Source: Halobacillus sp. A5 | GTDB lineage: Bacteria; Bacillota; Bacilli; Bacillales; Halobacillaceae | Length of the DNA: 64,000 nt | NCBI RefSeq assembly: GCF_024189315.1 | Contig: NZ_JAIZEO010000001.1 | Coordinates: 1,178,001-1,242,000 of the forward strand | Direction: 5' to 3' | Part shown: positions 1-8,706 of the stretch, in pieces | Position numbering within the stretch: position 1 is the first letter of the stretch | How the letters are laid out: the number at the start of each line of letters is the position of its first letter | The notes under the pieces: model-generated | Seen by the model: the letters and a program-made list of their open reading frames with translations, nothing else | Databases searched by the model: none | Told to the model about the DNA's origin: nothing | Position numbers and translations under genes: made by a program

Positions 1-149
1 AAAAGCTCCTATCAGCTGATTTACATGCATTTGCAGACCTTCTGCTTTCTGTTCAGCTTCAAGTCCACCTTCAGCTGCCGTATCAAGGAACTCCGAGAAG
101 TCGGCACGATAGTTTATAGTAACCTTAGTATATACCAGTTCATATACAG
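1..149 (-). other. Possible partial coding fragment at the window edge
   Basis: Bases 1-149 read open on the minus strand after an in-frame TAA, with a protein-like composition (..YTKVTINYRADFSEFLD.. then ..EAEQKAEGLQMHVNQL..). No convincing start codon or ribosome binding site is visible, so this may be the truncated 5' end of a gene continuing left of the window, a decayed gene, or chance. I do not recognise the family. The rest of the 1-244 stretch holds only the terminator at 198-225. Confidence 0.2.
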
Positions 150-197
150 CCTGCGTAAATTAAGTTCATTTGTATGTGTCTTTTAAAAAAAGAAAAG

Positions 198-225
198 GTT
201 CAGGGCTTCAAAATCAGCCCTGAAC
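198..225 (-). terminator. Terminator of the flavin reductase/MFS operon
   Basis: A perfect 10-bp stem (GTTCAGGGCT / AGCCCTGAAC) with an 8-nt loop. On the minus strand it is followed by CTTTTCTTTTTTT, a good U-tract 20 nt past the stop of the gene at 245-862. Confidence 0.8.
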
Positions 226-244
226 TACATTGCATAGGAAGTGC

Positions 245-862
245 TTATTTTTTTTCTTGGTCAGGCAGCGAGTAGATGTGTTCTATTTCGCTGAATTTAT
301 TAGCAAGACGCGCGAGCGGGCGCAGTTGTTCTAAATCCACCTTGTACTCTGCTTTATAAACTTGTTCCTGAATGTGGAACATCACCATTTCTCCGATCAC
401 TAAATGATCCGTTCCAAGCTTTATAATTTGATTTAATTTACATTCCATTTGAATCGGTGCTTCTTTAATACGCATCGGTTTGACAAGCTCGCCTGGAATA
501 GGAGTAAGTCCGGCCGCTTCAAATTCGTCAACCTCGCTCGAATAATTTTCTGAAGTCTTTTGCACTTCATTTCCTAAGGAGGCGGAGGATATATTGATTA
601 CAAATTCTCCGGTGGCTCTTATATTTTCCAAAGTATCCTTCACAGTTCCGCTTCTCTCGCCCACCCCTGGTCCGATAGAAATACAGAGCATGGGCGGCTT
701 TCTTGAGGCAACTGTGAAAAAGCTATAGGGAGCCAGATTTAGAATACCTTCTTTAGAAATAGAAGAAACCCAGGCGATAGGTCTTGGTACGACAGAGCCG
801 GAGAGAAGCTTATACACTTGGTCTGTCTGCAGCTCCAAAGGATCAAATTTCATCATTTCCAA
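245..862 (-). CDS. Flavin reductase-like, FMN-binding split-barrel protein
   Basis: A 205-residue protein of the flavin reductase-like family (FMN-binding split barrel). The family signature is near the N-terminus (GSVVPRPIAWVSS, about residues 22-34), followed by the NLAPYSFF and KPPMLCISIG segments that line the flavin pocket. Family members reduce flavin with NAD(P)H for a partner monooxygenase or act as flavoproteins themselves; no partner oxygenase lies nearby. It starts 9 nt after the MFS permease gene and is therefore the last gene of the minus-strand catabolic run 6085-245. The family is secure; the substrate and its place in the pathway are unknown. Confidence 0.8.
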   Translation of the reverse strand: MEMMKFDPLELQTDQVYKLLSGSVVPRPIAWVSSISKEGILNLAPYSFFTVASRKPPMLCISIGPGVGERSGTVKDTLENIRATGEFVINISSASLGNEVQKTSENYSSEVDEFEAAGLTPIPGELVKPMRIKEAPIQMECKLNQIIKLGTDHLVIGEMVMFHIQEQVYKAEYKVDLEQLRPLARLANKFSEIEHIYSLPDQEKK

Positions 863-871
863 ACTCCTCCA

Positions 872-2128
872 TTAAGTAGAACGAGCATACTGCTGTTCTT
901 TCTTCATTTTAAATAACTGACCTAATAAAAGCATGACGAAGACCATAATGCCGGATATCATTAACCAGCCAAACATATAGCCTGCCGTTTGATCTACAAT
1001 TAAACCGAATAAGGGCGGAAGCAGAATGACCCCTAATGATCCCAATGTAATACTGAATCCACTGGACAGTCCGGCCTGTTCTTTAGGAACAAGCTCAGAT
1101 GCTAAGTTCATCCAGATTCCATTGAATCCAGAAACTGAAAAACCAAACACAAAGAACAACGGGACCAGCCATTGAAACGGTGTACCTGCTGGAAGAAAAG
1201 CAACGACAATGCTGGCAGTAAGAGTGATAATTACGATAATGGTCATCACGGTGAGCCGCTGACCGCCAAATAGACGGTCACTAATCACTCCCCAGCCGAT
1301 ACGTCCAACAGATCCGCCTACCTCCGAGATGACAAGTAAAATACCAGCCAGTACCAGGCTGATGCCTATCTGTTCATATGTAAATAAGACAAGATACGTA
1401 TTAAGGCACATTTGAGATCCGTTAATCCCCATCGCGCTAAAGCTGATCAGGAGCAATGGTTTATTTTTCGCCATTGCTGCTATAGATGACCATGTAGAGG
1501 AGGTTGAGCTCGTATCCTTTGTTTTCTTCGCTTCAACTAGTGGATCTCTGTATAGAAAATATGCCAAAAACCCGGCGGCAATTAATCCAATACTTGCGAT
1601 AAGGACAACAATCCTCCACCCATAATCTTCAGCAAGAGGCAGTAATAAAATGGCGGAAAGCGCAGATCCAAACGTAATTCCCATCTGCTTTATGCCCATA
1701 GCCGTACCCCGCTGGCGTTGGGAATGCCAATACACAATCCCCCGATTCGTTGTCGGATGCATCCCTCCATAGCCGATGCCCCCTATAACTATAAGAAGCA
1801 ATACGAGCCAAAAAGCCTCGAGGAACGTCATGATGATAAAACTTGTGCCAAGGCAGGTCGAAAGCATAAGCAGCAAAGGTCTTGACCCAACACGGTCAGC
1901 CAAAAAACCTGTAGGAATCGAAGCAAGCGCCTGCCCTAAAAATAGAGCAGACGGCAGCAGTCCGACTTGTGCTTTCGTTAAATAAAGATCTTCTTCAATA
2001 AGAACGCCAAGAGGACCTAAGCTTCTTCCTATAAATGCTACCATAACCTGAGCAACCAACAGCCAAAGGAGCATTCTCCACGGTCTGTACAAATCTTGAG
2101 AAGCTGATTCCAGGTGAGAGATTCTCAT
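872..2128 (-). CDS. MFS transporter
   Basis: A 418-residue major facilitator with about 12 hydrophobic segments and the loop 2-3 signature GFLADRVGSRPLLL. The family exchanges or symports small molecules across the cytoplasmic membrane. It lies between an SSS symporter and a flavin reductase-like gene, so the locus carries two unrelated permeases. Its likely cargo is an organic acid handled by the CoA transferase and lyase upstream, but this rests on context only. The length is normal for the family and no frameshift is visible. Confidence 0.8.
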   Translation of the reverse strand: MRISHLESASQDLYRPWRMLLWLLVAQVMVAFIGRSLGPLGVLIEEDLYLTKAQVGLLPSALFLGQALASIPTGFLADRVGSRPLLLMLSTCLGTSFIIMTFLEAFWLVLLLIVIGGIGYGGMHPTTNRGIVYWHSQRQRGTAMGIKQMGITFGSALSAILLLPLAEDYGWRIVVLIASIGLIAAGFLAYFLYRDPLVEAKKTKDTSSTSSTWSSIAAMAKNKPLLLISFSAMGINGSQMCLNTYLVLFTYEQIGISLVLAGILLVISEVGGSVGRIGWGVISDRLFGGQRLTVMTIIVIITLTASIVVAFLPAGTPFQWLVPLFFVFGFSVSGFNGIWMNLASELVPKEQAGLSSGFSITLGSLGVILLPPLFGLIVDQTAGYMFGWLMISGIMVFVMLLLGQLFKMKKEQQYARST

Positions 2129-2184
2129 CCCAATTCATCTCTTTTCTAAAAACTACTTTGTTAGCACTATATCATATTTTTTTA

Positions 2185-3678
2185 TTACATCCCTATAACC
2201 TGCTTTGCTTCTTTTTCTTCCATCACGGACACACTCATAACCATACTGCCGACTACACAAATGATTAGATTAAGGAGAAGCCCCCATAACCCGTTCGCCA
2301 ATCCAAGAAAAGAGATACCGGCAAGCGTCATGACCGAGGCTGCAATCGTACCCGTCAGCATGCCTGCAAATACAGCTTTAGTATGAAGACGGTTCCAATA
2401 AAGTCCTAGAATAAGTGCGGGTGCGATTTGAATAAGCAGTTCAAATTTCAATACAAATATCTGGTAGAGCGTTCCCGGTGGATACCAGGCTACCCATACG
2501 AGGATTCCAACTGCTGCTACACCTACTAATTTTCCAACGAGCAGCTTTTTTTGTTCAGATGCCTCTGGATTAATATAACTTCCGTAAAGGTCGTTTGAGA
2601 CAATAGAAGAAAAGGTTAATAATACCGAGTCGGCTGTGGAAACTATGGCAGCGATTACCCCGCCGAACAATAAAATCATTGCCCAGTAAAAGAGAGCGTT
2701 CTGATTCGCTATGGCGCTTGCCATCATACCTACAAGCTGCTCTGACTCACCTGTAGATAAATCAGGGTAAGCGTTGATCCCGATAATTCCAATGATGAAT
2801 ACCACCCCTGCAGTCAAAAAGGGCATCCATGCCATACGGCTGAAGGACTGCTTTAAAGCACGCTCGCTTTTCGCAGCAAAAATCCGTTGAATGGCGTGAG
2901 GATAAACGGCAGCTCCTATACCAATTAATACGAGCATACCAAACCAATTGACGAGACCGGGACCTTCTGGAATCCCTAACTTTTCCGGAGAATACGCCTG
3001 CATGTAATCAGCAGAAGTCGGCAGCCCGCCAAAGTAAACAATTGACCCAATCAGCAGCATGAAAACTCCTAGCAGTAATGCAATTCCCTGCATCGTATCT
3101 GTATACGCCACAGAACGCATGCCTCCGAGCCAGCCGTAAATAATCATAATGACAACGAAAAAGATCACTCCAACCTGGTACGGCACTGTCCCCCCCGTAA
3201 GACCATCCACACCCTGTCCAATCGCCACTAACTGCTCCAGCAGGTAATTACCAAGCCCGTAAAGCATTAGAAAAGAAGCCAGTATTGTGACAGCTTTAGA
3301 CTTGAAACGTTTTTCAAACCACTGAGCCGGCGTAACGAGCTTGTACTTTTTACCCATCGAGTAAAGTCTTGGGGCAAACAGCAAATAAGCGACAATAATC
3401 ATGATGAAAAATGGAACAGATACTAGATATTCGAACCCTTGCCTGTAGGCGGAAGGCGGATAGCCGACTACGGTATTCCCGCTGTACTGTGTGGCAAAGA
3501 AAGTGAAAAATAACACCATCACACCCAGACCACGGCCGCCGAGGTAGTATTCCTCCAGGCTCTGGTGTATTCCTTTATTGCGCAAATAAGTGACGATGCC
3601 CACACCAAGCATAATAAAACCGTAAATTACTAAAATGAGGATTCCTGACCAGCCTGAAAATGCTAATTCCATATCCAT
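2185..3678 (-). CDS. Sodium:solute symporter (SSS family)
   Basis: A 497-residue membrane protein of the SSS family, with roughly 13 hydrophobic helices, an N-terminal YYLGGRGLGVMVLFFT segment and the conserved TQYSGNTVVGYPP region near residue 63. SSS carriers use the sodium gradient to take up organic acids, amino acids or vitamins, which suits a halophile. The gene directly follows a small two-helix membrane protein gene (4-nt gap), a pairing common for this family. Downstream of HMG-CoA-lyase-like and CoA-transferase genes, it probably imports the organic acid that is then activated to its CoA ester. The substrate is inferred, not read. Confidence 0.85.
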   Translation of the reverse strand: MDMELAFSGWSGILILVIYGFIMLGVGIVTYLRNKGIHQSLEEYYLGGRGLGVMVLFFTFFATQYSGNTVVGYPPSAYRQGFEYLVSVPFFIMIIVAYLLFAPRLYSMGKKYKLVTPAQWFEKRFKSKAVTILASFLMLYGLGNYLLEQLVAIGQGVDGLTGGTVPYQVGVIFFVVIMIIYGWLGGMRSVAYTDTMQGIALLLGVFMLLIGSIVYFGGLPTSADYMQAYSPEKLGIPEGPGLVNWFGMLVLIGIGAAVYPHAIQRIFAAKSERALKQSFSRMAWMPFLTAGVVFIIGIIGINAYPDLSTGESEQLVGMMASAIANQNALFYWAMILLFGGVIAAIVSTADSVLLTFSSIVSNDLYGSYINPEASEQKKLLVGKLVGVAAVGILVWVAWYPPGTLYQIFVLKFELLIQIAPALILGLYWNRLHTKAVFAGMLTGTIAASVMTLAGISFLGLANGLWGLLLNLIICVVGSMVMSVSVMEEKEAKQVIGM

Positions 3679-3681
3679 ACC

Positions 3682-3933
3682 CTATTTCTCTCCTTTCGTT
3701 TCAGCTTCTTCCTGTTCCTCTTCAATGACCCAGTGATATTTTAATACATAAGAGAGATACGCAGACAGCAGCAGAGAAGCGATAATAATCACAACCGCCC
3801 ATAATGGAATACCGTAGATTAAAATTTCTTCGAAGCTTTGCGGAAAATACCAGGGGTTGATCATAGCAAACAGAACCCCTAATATTATCCATACCTTAAC
3901 GTTTTTAATCGGTTCTTTTGTTGCTTTATTCAT
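3682..3933 (-). CDS. Small membrane partner of the SSS symporter
   Basis: An 83-residue protein with two hydrophobic helices (about residues 12-30 and 38-66) and an acidic tail (EEEQEEAETKGEK). Small membrane proteins of the DUF3311/DUF997 type are commonly encoded next to SSS symporters, and this one ends 3 nt before the symporter gene begins. It probably helps assemble or stabilise the carrier. The start is supported by an AGGAGG-like site (minus strand AAGGAGGTTTC) upstream of the ATG. The exact family was not confirmed. Confidence 0.7.
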   Translation of the reverse strand: MNKATKEPIKNVKVWIILGVLFAMINPWYFPQSFEEILIYGIPLWAVVIIIASLLLSAYLSYVLKYHWVIEEEQEEAETKGEK

Positions 3934-3968
3934 AGTAGAAACCTCCTTTATATTTAGGACTAATTTAT

Positions 3969-4877
3969 TTAATCGACAGGAAACAAGTCGGATATTTTAC
4001 CGGCTTTCATTACCTGACCCGGGACTTCACGACCCAATTGCTGCTCGAAATCTTTGGACACTGCTATTAATTGGTCAAGGTCCACATTCAATTCGTAATC
4101 CATGAAAGAAAGCATATGAACTAAATCTTCTGTACAAATATTCCCTGTAGCTCCAGGAGCAAAAGGGCAGCCTCCTAACCCGCCAAGCGAGGCATCATAA
4201 CGATCGATTCCTGCGCGAATTCCTTCCATCACGTTAGCCAGCCCCATCCCGCGTGTATTATGAAAATGGAGTGTAATCGGGAGATCCGGCCATTGCCGGC
4301 GGACTTTCCGGCATAGTTCATATACCTGTTTGGGCGTAGCCATACCTGTTGTGTCCGCCAGCGTTACGCCTGCTGCACCAATGTTTATATACCGGTCAAT
4401 TAACGTCATTACCCGGTGTTCATCAATTTCTCCTTCAAAAGGACAGCCAAAAGTCGTCGCAAGCGTGCCATTGATTTGAATTTTCGATCCTTTTAAATAT
4501 GAAGAAATTTGTTCAAAGTTCGTAAAAGACTCATCTGTCGTACGCCTTACATTCTTCATATTGTGGGTATCACTTACGGATGCTACCAAATTCACCTCAT
4601 CGGCTTGGCAGGCTAGTGCTCGTTCGGCCCCTTTTACATTGGGGATCAGTGTTGTATACGTTACCCCGGGATGACGATCAATTTGAGTCATAACCTCTTC
4701 AGCATCTCTAAGATTCGGAACTGCTTTAGGAGATACAAAGGACGTAACTTCAATCTTATCAAGTCCGGTTTCACTCAATTTATTAATGAGCTTCACTTTA
4801 TCTTCCGTCGGTACAAATTGATCTTCTATTTGAAGTCCATCTCTCGCAGCTACCTCCTGAATATAGATTCGGTTCAC
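3969..4877 (-). CDS. Hydroxymethylglutaryl-CoA lyase-like enzyme
   Basis: A 302-residue TIM-barrel protein of the HMGL-like family. It shows the N-terminal catalytic Arg-Asp (ARDGLQ, about residues 11-16), VTSFVSPKAVPNLRD, the metal-binding HFHNTRG near residue 205 and the signature GGLGGCPFAPGATGN with the active-site Cys. HMG-CoA lyases split 3-hydroxy-3-methylglutaryl-CoA into acetyl-CoA and acetoacetate; close relatives split other 3-hydroxy-3-methyl acyl-CoAs. It is not beside leucine or isovalerate genes as yngG is in Bacillus subtilis but beside a class III CoA transferase, which would supply the CoA ester. The exact substrate is open. Confidence 0.85.
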   Translation of the reverse strand: MNRIYIQEVAARDGLQIEDQFVPTEDKVKLINKLSETGLDKIEVTSFVSPKAVPNLRDAEEVMTQIDRHPGVTYTTLIPNVKGAERALACQADEVNLVASVSDTHNMKNVRRTTDESFTNFEQISSYLKGSKIQINGTLATTFGCPFEGEIDEHRVMTLIDRYINIGAAGVTLADTTGMATPKQVYELCRKVRRQWPDLPITLHFHNTRGMGLANVMEGIRAGIDRYDASLGGLGGCPFAPGATGNICTEDLVHMLSFMDYELNVDLDQLIAVSKDFEQQLGREVPGQVMKAGKISDLFPVD

Positions 4878-4891
4878 TTCTCCACCCCCTT

Positions 4892-6085
4892 CTAAATAAT
4901 TCCTTTTTCTCTAAGCTGCTGTACTTTATCATCATCATAGGTGAGCCAGTCCTTCATAACTTCATCCGTATGCTGTCCAAGCTCAGGTCCCAGCCATTTT
5001 GTATCTCCCGGCGTTTCACTCATTTTTGGAACGATGCCGGGAATCTTCAGTTCCTCCTCAGCGTTAAGTTTAAAATTTTGAATCATTTCCCTGCTTAAAT
5101 AATGAGGGTCTTTAACAATGTCTTCTATACTATAGATAGGACCAGCCGGCACATTAGCTTCATCCAGGATTTGGAGGGCATTATCAAAATGCACCGTTTT
5201 CGTCCAGCTTTCAATTGTCTCGTCTAACAAATCCGCATGCTGCGCTCGTCCGCTATTTGTTTGGAACCGTTCATCCTCTGCAAATTCAGGATGACCGATC
5301 GCCTCCATTAACCTTTTAAAAATGGCATCTCCGTTTCCACCAACGACAATGTACTTCCCATCCTTACACTGGTAGGTATTAGACGGAGCAATCCCTGGGA
5401 GGGAGGACCCCGTTCTCTCCCTTACAGCTCCCATTTTGTCAAACTCAGGAAGCGAACCTTCCAGCAAACTAAACACGGCTTCATATAAAGCTACATCTAC
5501 TACCTGACCTTGCCCGGTTCCGTGCACATCTCTATGATATAAAGCCATCATTGCCCCAATTACGGAATACATAGCAGCTAATGAATCGCCAAGGCTGACT
5601 CCGACACGTGTCGGCGGAAGATCGGGGTGACCAGTTATATGCCTCAATCCTCCCATTGATTCACCAATACTGCCGAATCCAGGTTTGTTACGGTAAGGCC
5701 CCGTCTGTCCGTAACCTGATACTCGAACCATGATGATGCCTGGATTGATTTCCTTTAAATCCTCATATCCCAAATTCCATTTCTCCAGCGTACCCGGCCG
5801 GAAGTTTTCAATAACGATGTCACATTGCCCCACCAGTTCTTTAACTAACTCCTGACCTTCCTTACTTTTCAAATTAACGGTGATCGATTTTTTATTTCTT
5901 GCCTGCAGTCTCCACCATAAGGATGTTCCGTCGTATACGTGTCTCCAATCTCTAAGGGGATCACCTTTCCCGGGAGGCTCAACCTTAATAACATCAGCCC
6001 CAAATTCAGCCATTAACCTTCCTGCAAACGGTCCGGCAATCAAGCTGCCCATCTCAAGTACCTTTACACCATCTAAGCTTTGCAT
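4892..6085 (-). CDS. Class III CoA transferase (CaiB/BaiF family)
   Basis: A 397-residue protein with the CaiB/BaiF fold signatures: the N-terminal GVKVLEMGSLIAGPFAGRLMAE, FGADVIKVEPP, NKKSITVNLK, and VSLGDSLAAMYS, where the Asp is the expected acyl-carrier residue. Such enzymes move CoA between organic acids in the cytoplasm. It is the first gene of the minus-strand catabolic run, 14 nt from the lyase gene and divergent from a GntR regulator across a 268-bp region with two operators. I infer that it activates the acid that the lyase cleaves; 3-hydroxy-3-methylglutarate or citramalate are the simplest guesses. Confidence 0.85.
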   Translation of the reverse strand: MQSLDGVKVLEMGSLIAGPFAGRLMAEFGADVIKVEPPGKGDPLRDWRHVYDGTSLWWRLQARNKKSITVNLKSKEGQELVKELVGQCDIVIENFRPGTLEKWNLGYEDLKEINPGIIMVRVSGYGQTGPYRNKPGFGSIGESMGGLRHITGHPDLPPTRVGVSLGDSLAAMYSVIGAMMALYHRDVHGTGQGQVVDVALYEAVFSLLEGSLPEFDKMGAVRERTGSSLPGIAPSNTYQCKDGKYIVVGGNGDAIFKRLMEAIGHPEFAEDERFQTNSGRAQHADLLDETIESWTKTVHFDNALQILDEANVPAGPIYSIEDIVKDPHYLSREMIQNFKLNAEEELKIPGIVPKMSETPGDTKWLGPELGQHTDEVMKDWLTYDDDKVQQLREKGII

Positions 6086-6215
6086 AACTTATCATTCCAC
6101 CTTTATGAAAGCGCTTTATCAAAAAGCGAAAATTTACTCCCTTTACTTCAAGTAAGAGAGAAGAATCACATAATAATATCTAAAATTTCTGAAATCTTGG
6201 TATGATAATAACACT

Positions 6216-6288
6216 TTGTATACAATACTTCAATAATACTTCGAAAATTTATTTAAAATCAGCGGTTTTTTACTTCTTTTGTATACAA
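6216..6288. promoter_or_regulatory. Paired GntR/FadR operators between divergent genes
   Basis: The palindrome TTGTATACAA occurs at 6216-6225 and again, flanked as TTTGTATACAAA, at 6278-6289. A degenerate copy (TTTGTGGATACAA) lies near 6319. TNGTNNNACNA-type palindromes are typical binding sites of FadR-subfamily GntR regulators. The sites sit between the CoA-transferase gene and the gntR gene, so autoregulation and control of the catabolic operon are likely. Confidence 0.6.
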
Positions 6289-6353
6289 AGTTATACTAAA
6301 TTTGATGTTCTTTACCATTTGTGGATACAATTTAACGGAGGGGAGTTTGAATT

Positions 6354-7016
6354 ATGAGTGCATATGAATCAATTAAAAGAGCAATTTTACATGGAGAATA
6401 TCCTCCAAAAATGCGATTGACTGAAGAATACTTAGCAAATGAATTTAACATGAGCCGCACCCCCGTTCGAGAGGCACTAAGGAAGCTGGAATCTGAAGGG
6501 CTTATTGTTTCTATGAAACGAGGGGTCACTGTACGTCATTTTACAAAAGAAGATATTGAGCAGATCTATGATTTACGCACATTGTTAGAGGGGTATGCTG
6601 CGGCCCAGGCCGCCATCCACCGCCAGGATAAAAACCTTAATGAAATGCGCGAAGCCAATCTCTTGTATGAAGAAGCCATCACTACTTATTTCAAAACAGG
6701 AGAAACTACAATTGAACATATATTGGATATTAATCACAGCTTCCACGATGCAGTCATTAAAGCATCACAAAATCAGCACATCCATTCCCACATTTCAAAA
6801 GTTGTCGTCGTACCTCTAATTTTTCGTTCGTTTTACTGGTTTGATGAGTATCAGCTGCGCCATTCCCTGGATGCTCATAAAACAATATTAAAAGCTATTG
6901 AACAACAGGACACAGAAAGAGCCCGCGCTGCCATGCATGAGCACATCTATCACGGACGTGACCAGGTTATTCATCATATTAAAGAAATTGATTATCACTA
7001 TTCCTCAAATAACTAA
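6354..7016 (+). CDS. GntR-family regulator, FadR (FCD) subfamily
   Basis: A 220-residue regulator. An N-terminal winged helix-turn-helix (about residues 1-70: LTEEYLANEFNMSRTPVREALRKLESEGLI) is followed by an all-helical FCD effector domain with the metal-ligand pattern typical of the family (IHRQDK, LDINHSFHDAVIKAS, HSLDAHKTILKAIE, MHEHIYHG). Regulators of this group usually sense an organic acid and repress a divergent catabolic operon. The gene is divergent from the CaiB/HMGL/SSS/MFS run and preceded by GGAGGGGAG before the ATG. Ligand unknown, family secure. Confidence 0.88.
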   Translation: MSAYESIKRAILHGEYPPKMRLTEEYLANEFNMSRTPVREALRKLESEGLIVSMKRGVTVRHFTKEDIEQIYDLRTLLEGYAAAQAAIHRQDKNLNEMREANLLYEEAITTYFKTGETTIEHILDINHSFHDAVIKASQNQHIHSHISKVVVVPLIFRSFYWFDEYQLRHSLDAHKTILKAIEQQDTERARAAMHEHIYHGRDQVIHHIKEIDYHYSSNN

Positions 7017-7101
7017 AAACAATAAGGCTCAGAGTGAACAACTTTTATTGGCTGCTGCACTGCAGTTGTCTTTGCGACCCACCGTTTTCAGCCGTTGCGC
7101 G

Positions 7102-7171
7102 GCGGTACCAGGTACACAAATACAAAAGAAGTTCAATGAATCTCATGAGGCGTTTGTGTACCTGGTACCGC
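7102..7171. repeat. REP-like inverted pair with GGTACC core
   Basis: A perfect 19-bp inverted repeat: GCGGTACCAGGTACACAAA at 7102-7120 and its exact complement at 7153-7171, with a 32-nt spacer. Each arm is itself nearly palindromic (GTACCaGGTAC), the layout of paired REP/BIME-type intergenic repeats. No U-tract follows, so it is not a simple terminator of the gntR gene. Confidence 0.65.
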
Positions 7172-7182
7172 GTAATGCTCAT

Positions 7183-7278
7183 ACTTTATACAGTGCAGTT
7201 ACCGTTGTCCTCTTACTTTATACTGTGCAATTTCCATTGTCCTCTTACTTTATTTTGCTGAATTACAGTTGCTCTCTT
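7183..7278. repeat. Three tandem 32-bp degenerate repeats
   Basis: Three consecutive units of exactly 32 bp (7183-7214, 7215-7246, 7247-7278). Each starts ACTTTAT and ends in CTCTT; the first two are nearly identical (..GTTGTCCTCTT and ..ATTGTCCTCTT), the third has diverged. The reading frames that cross the array look like artefacts. The rest of the 7017-7420 gap holds only the metA leader. Confidence 0.65.
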
Positions 7279-7420
7279 TTTTCTCTTTTTGAGCTTTATG
7301 ATAGGATAAGAACATTGAATATTCTATTAGATTACATAATTTCAGCACTTTACCCCGTTGCACCAATAAACTTACCTAATTATAATAAGACTATTACTAT
7401 GAACGAAGGAGGAACTGTGA

Positions 7421-8329
7421 TTGCCTATCAACATACCCAAGAACCTGCCGGCTGGTGAGATTCTAGCTAATGAAAATATTTTTATCATGGACGAGCTCAG
7501 GGCGGTCACCCAGGACATTCGCCCTTTAAACATATTAATTTTAAATCTGATGCCCGAGAAACAGCGAACGGAAACACAGCTGCTCCGCCTGCTAAGTAAT
7601 TCTCCTTTGCAAGTAAATGTGGAATTTCTTCATACAGCAAGCTATGAGTCAAAGAATGTAAGTAAGTCCCACTTGGAACAGTTTTATAAGAGCTTCGAAC
7701 AAGTTAAACACCAGCGTTACGATGGAATGATTATTACGGGGGCTCCTGTAGAACAGCTCCAATTTGAACAGGTCTACTATTGGGACGAGCTGGTGAATAT
7801 AATGGAATGGACAAAAACCCACGTAACTTCCGTTATGCATATTTGCTGGGGAGCCCAGGCTGCTTTGTATTACCACTATGGGATTGATAAATACAAGCTC
7901 GCTCAGAAGCGGATGGGGGTATTCTCTCATGATTTGATTCATCCGGATGTGCAGCTCGTCCGGGGCTGGGATGATGAATTTCAAGCTCCTCATTCTCGTT
8001 TTACGGATGTAGCGGAGGAAGAAGTTCTGGCAAATGAAGATTTAATTCTTCTGTCGACTTCAAAGGAAGCAGGACCTTTTGTCATCCAATCAAAGGATGG
8101 TAAACACGTCATGGTAACAGGCCATGTAGAATACGATGCGGCCACCCTAGGAGATGAATATCACCGGGACCGGAATAAAGGACTGAAACCCGACCTCCCT
8201 TTTGATTATTATAAAAATAATGACCCAAATGAAAAACCGTTAAACCGCTGGCGGTCACACGCCTATATCATGTTTTCCAACTGGCTTAATTATTATGTAT
8301 ATCAGCAGACTCCGTACGCGTGGAAATAG
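7421..8329 (+). CDS. metA: Homoserine O-acyltransferase (MetA)
   Basis: A 302-residue enzyme of the MetA family, the first committed step of methionine synthesis: acylation of homoserine (in Bacillaceae MetA usually uses acetyl-CoA despite the succinyltransferase name). The glutamine-amidotransferase-like fold is visible as [20 protein letters not shown], the nucleophilic Cys in [16 protein letters not shown] (about residue 142) and the catalytic His/Glu in MVTGHVEYD. The start is TTG, chosen because GAAGGAGGA sits 7 nt upstream and the N-terminus [11 protein letters not shown] matches the family. The gene is monocistronic. No SAM riboswitch or T-box was recognised in front of it. Confidence 0.93.
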   Translation: MPINIPKNLPAGEILANENIFIMDELRAVTQDIRPLNILILNLMPEKQRTETQLLRLLSNSPLQVNVEFLHTASYESKNVSKSHLEQFYKSFEQVKHQRYDGMIITGAPVEQLQFEQVYYWDELVNIMEWTKTHVTSVMHICWGAQAALYYHYGIDKYKLAQKRMGVFSHDLIHPDVQLVRGWDDEFQAPHSRFTDVAEEEVLANEDLILLSTSKEAGPFVIQSKDGKHVMVTGHVEYDAATLGDEYHRDRNKGLKPDLPFDYYKNNDPNEKPLNRWRSHAYIMFSNWLNYYVYQQTPYAWK

Positions 8330-8335
8330 TACTGA

Positions 8336-8364
8336 ATCAGTCCTGAGAAAGGGCTGGTTTTTTT
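8336..8364 (+). terminator. metA terminator
   Basis: A 9-bp stem with G-U pairs (ATCAGTCCT / AGGGCTGGT), loop GAGAA, followed by seven T, 7 nt after the metA stop codon. Confidence 0.75.
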
Positions 8365-8422
8365 ATTAGCAAACCAACACTCACACGAAGCCTAAATATT
8401 GTAACAATTAGCAAAATATATA

Positions 8423-8451
8423 TTGACACTTTTAAGTAATTACCTTATTAT
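8423..8451 (+). promoter_or_regulatory. Promoter of the manganese riboswitch operon
   Basis: A perfect -35 TTGACA at 8423-8428 and -10 TATTAT at 8446-8451, separated by 17 bp, about 50 bp upstream of the riboswitch aptamer. Confidence 0.6.
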
Positions 8452-8499
8452 AATATTACAGTTATCGAGTAAAAACTGTGCTCTATAATGAGCTTATAA

Positions 8500-8661
8500 T
8501 ACTCCAAAGGGGAGTAGCTGACAGTTATGTCGACAATACGTGATAAATAATCACCGGCTTAACTGGCAACTTTACGTTGTTTGCGAGACCTTTGCCAATT
8601 ACGGTAAAGGTTATTTATATGAATTTCTATACCTTTATCGAATCGTCGGTAAAGGTTTTTT
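8500..8661 (+). ncRNA. yybP-ykoY manganese riboswitch with terminator
   Basis: The segment carries the conserved yybP-ykoY blocks in order: AAAGGGGAGTAGC (8506-8518), GTCGACAATACG, ACCGGC, and TTTGCGAGACCTTTGCC with its pairing arm GGTAAAGGT. A second hairpin (ACCTTTA..TAAAGGT) ending in TTTTTT at 8655-8660 is the expression platform. This class binds Mn2+ and turns genes on when manganese is high. It sits ahead of a TerC-family gene, as in the Bacillus subtilis ykoY (meeY) case, which supports the call. The 8330-8706 gap is otherwise accounted for by the metA terminator and the promoter. Confidence 0.9.
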
Positions 8662-8706
8662 GTATGTAGAAGGAGGATCACAGTCATTATTTAGTTTCAT
8701 TTTATA

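Noticed and set aside
6898-7458. Long plus-strand frame between gntR and metA
   Set aside because: It overlaps the end of gntR, the REP-like pair, the 32-bp array and the metA start; composition is not protein-like.
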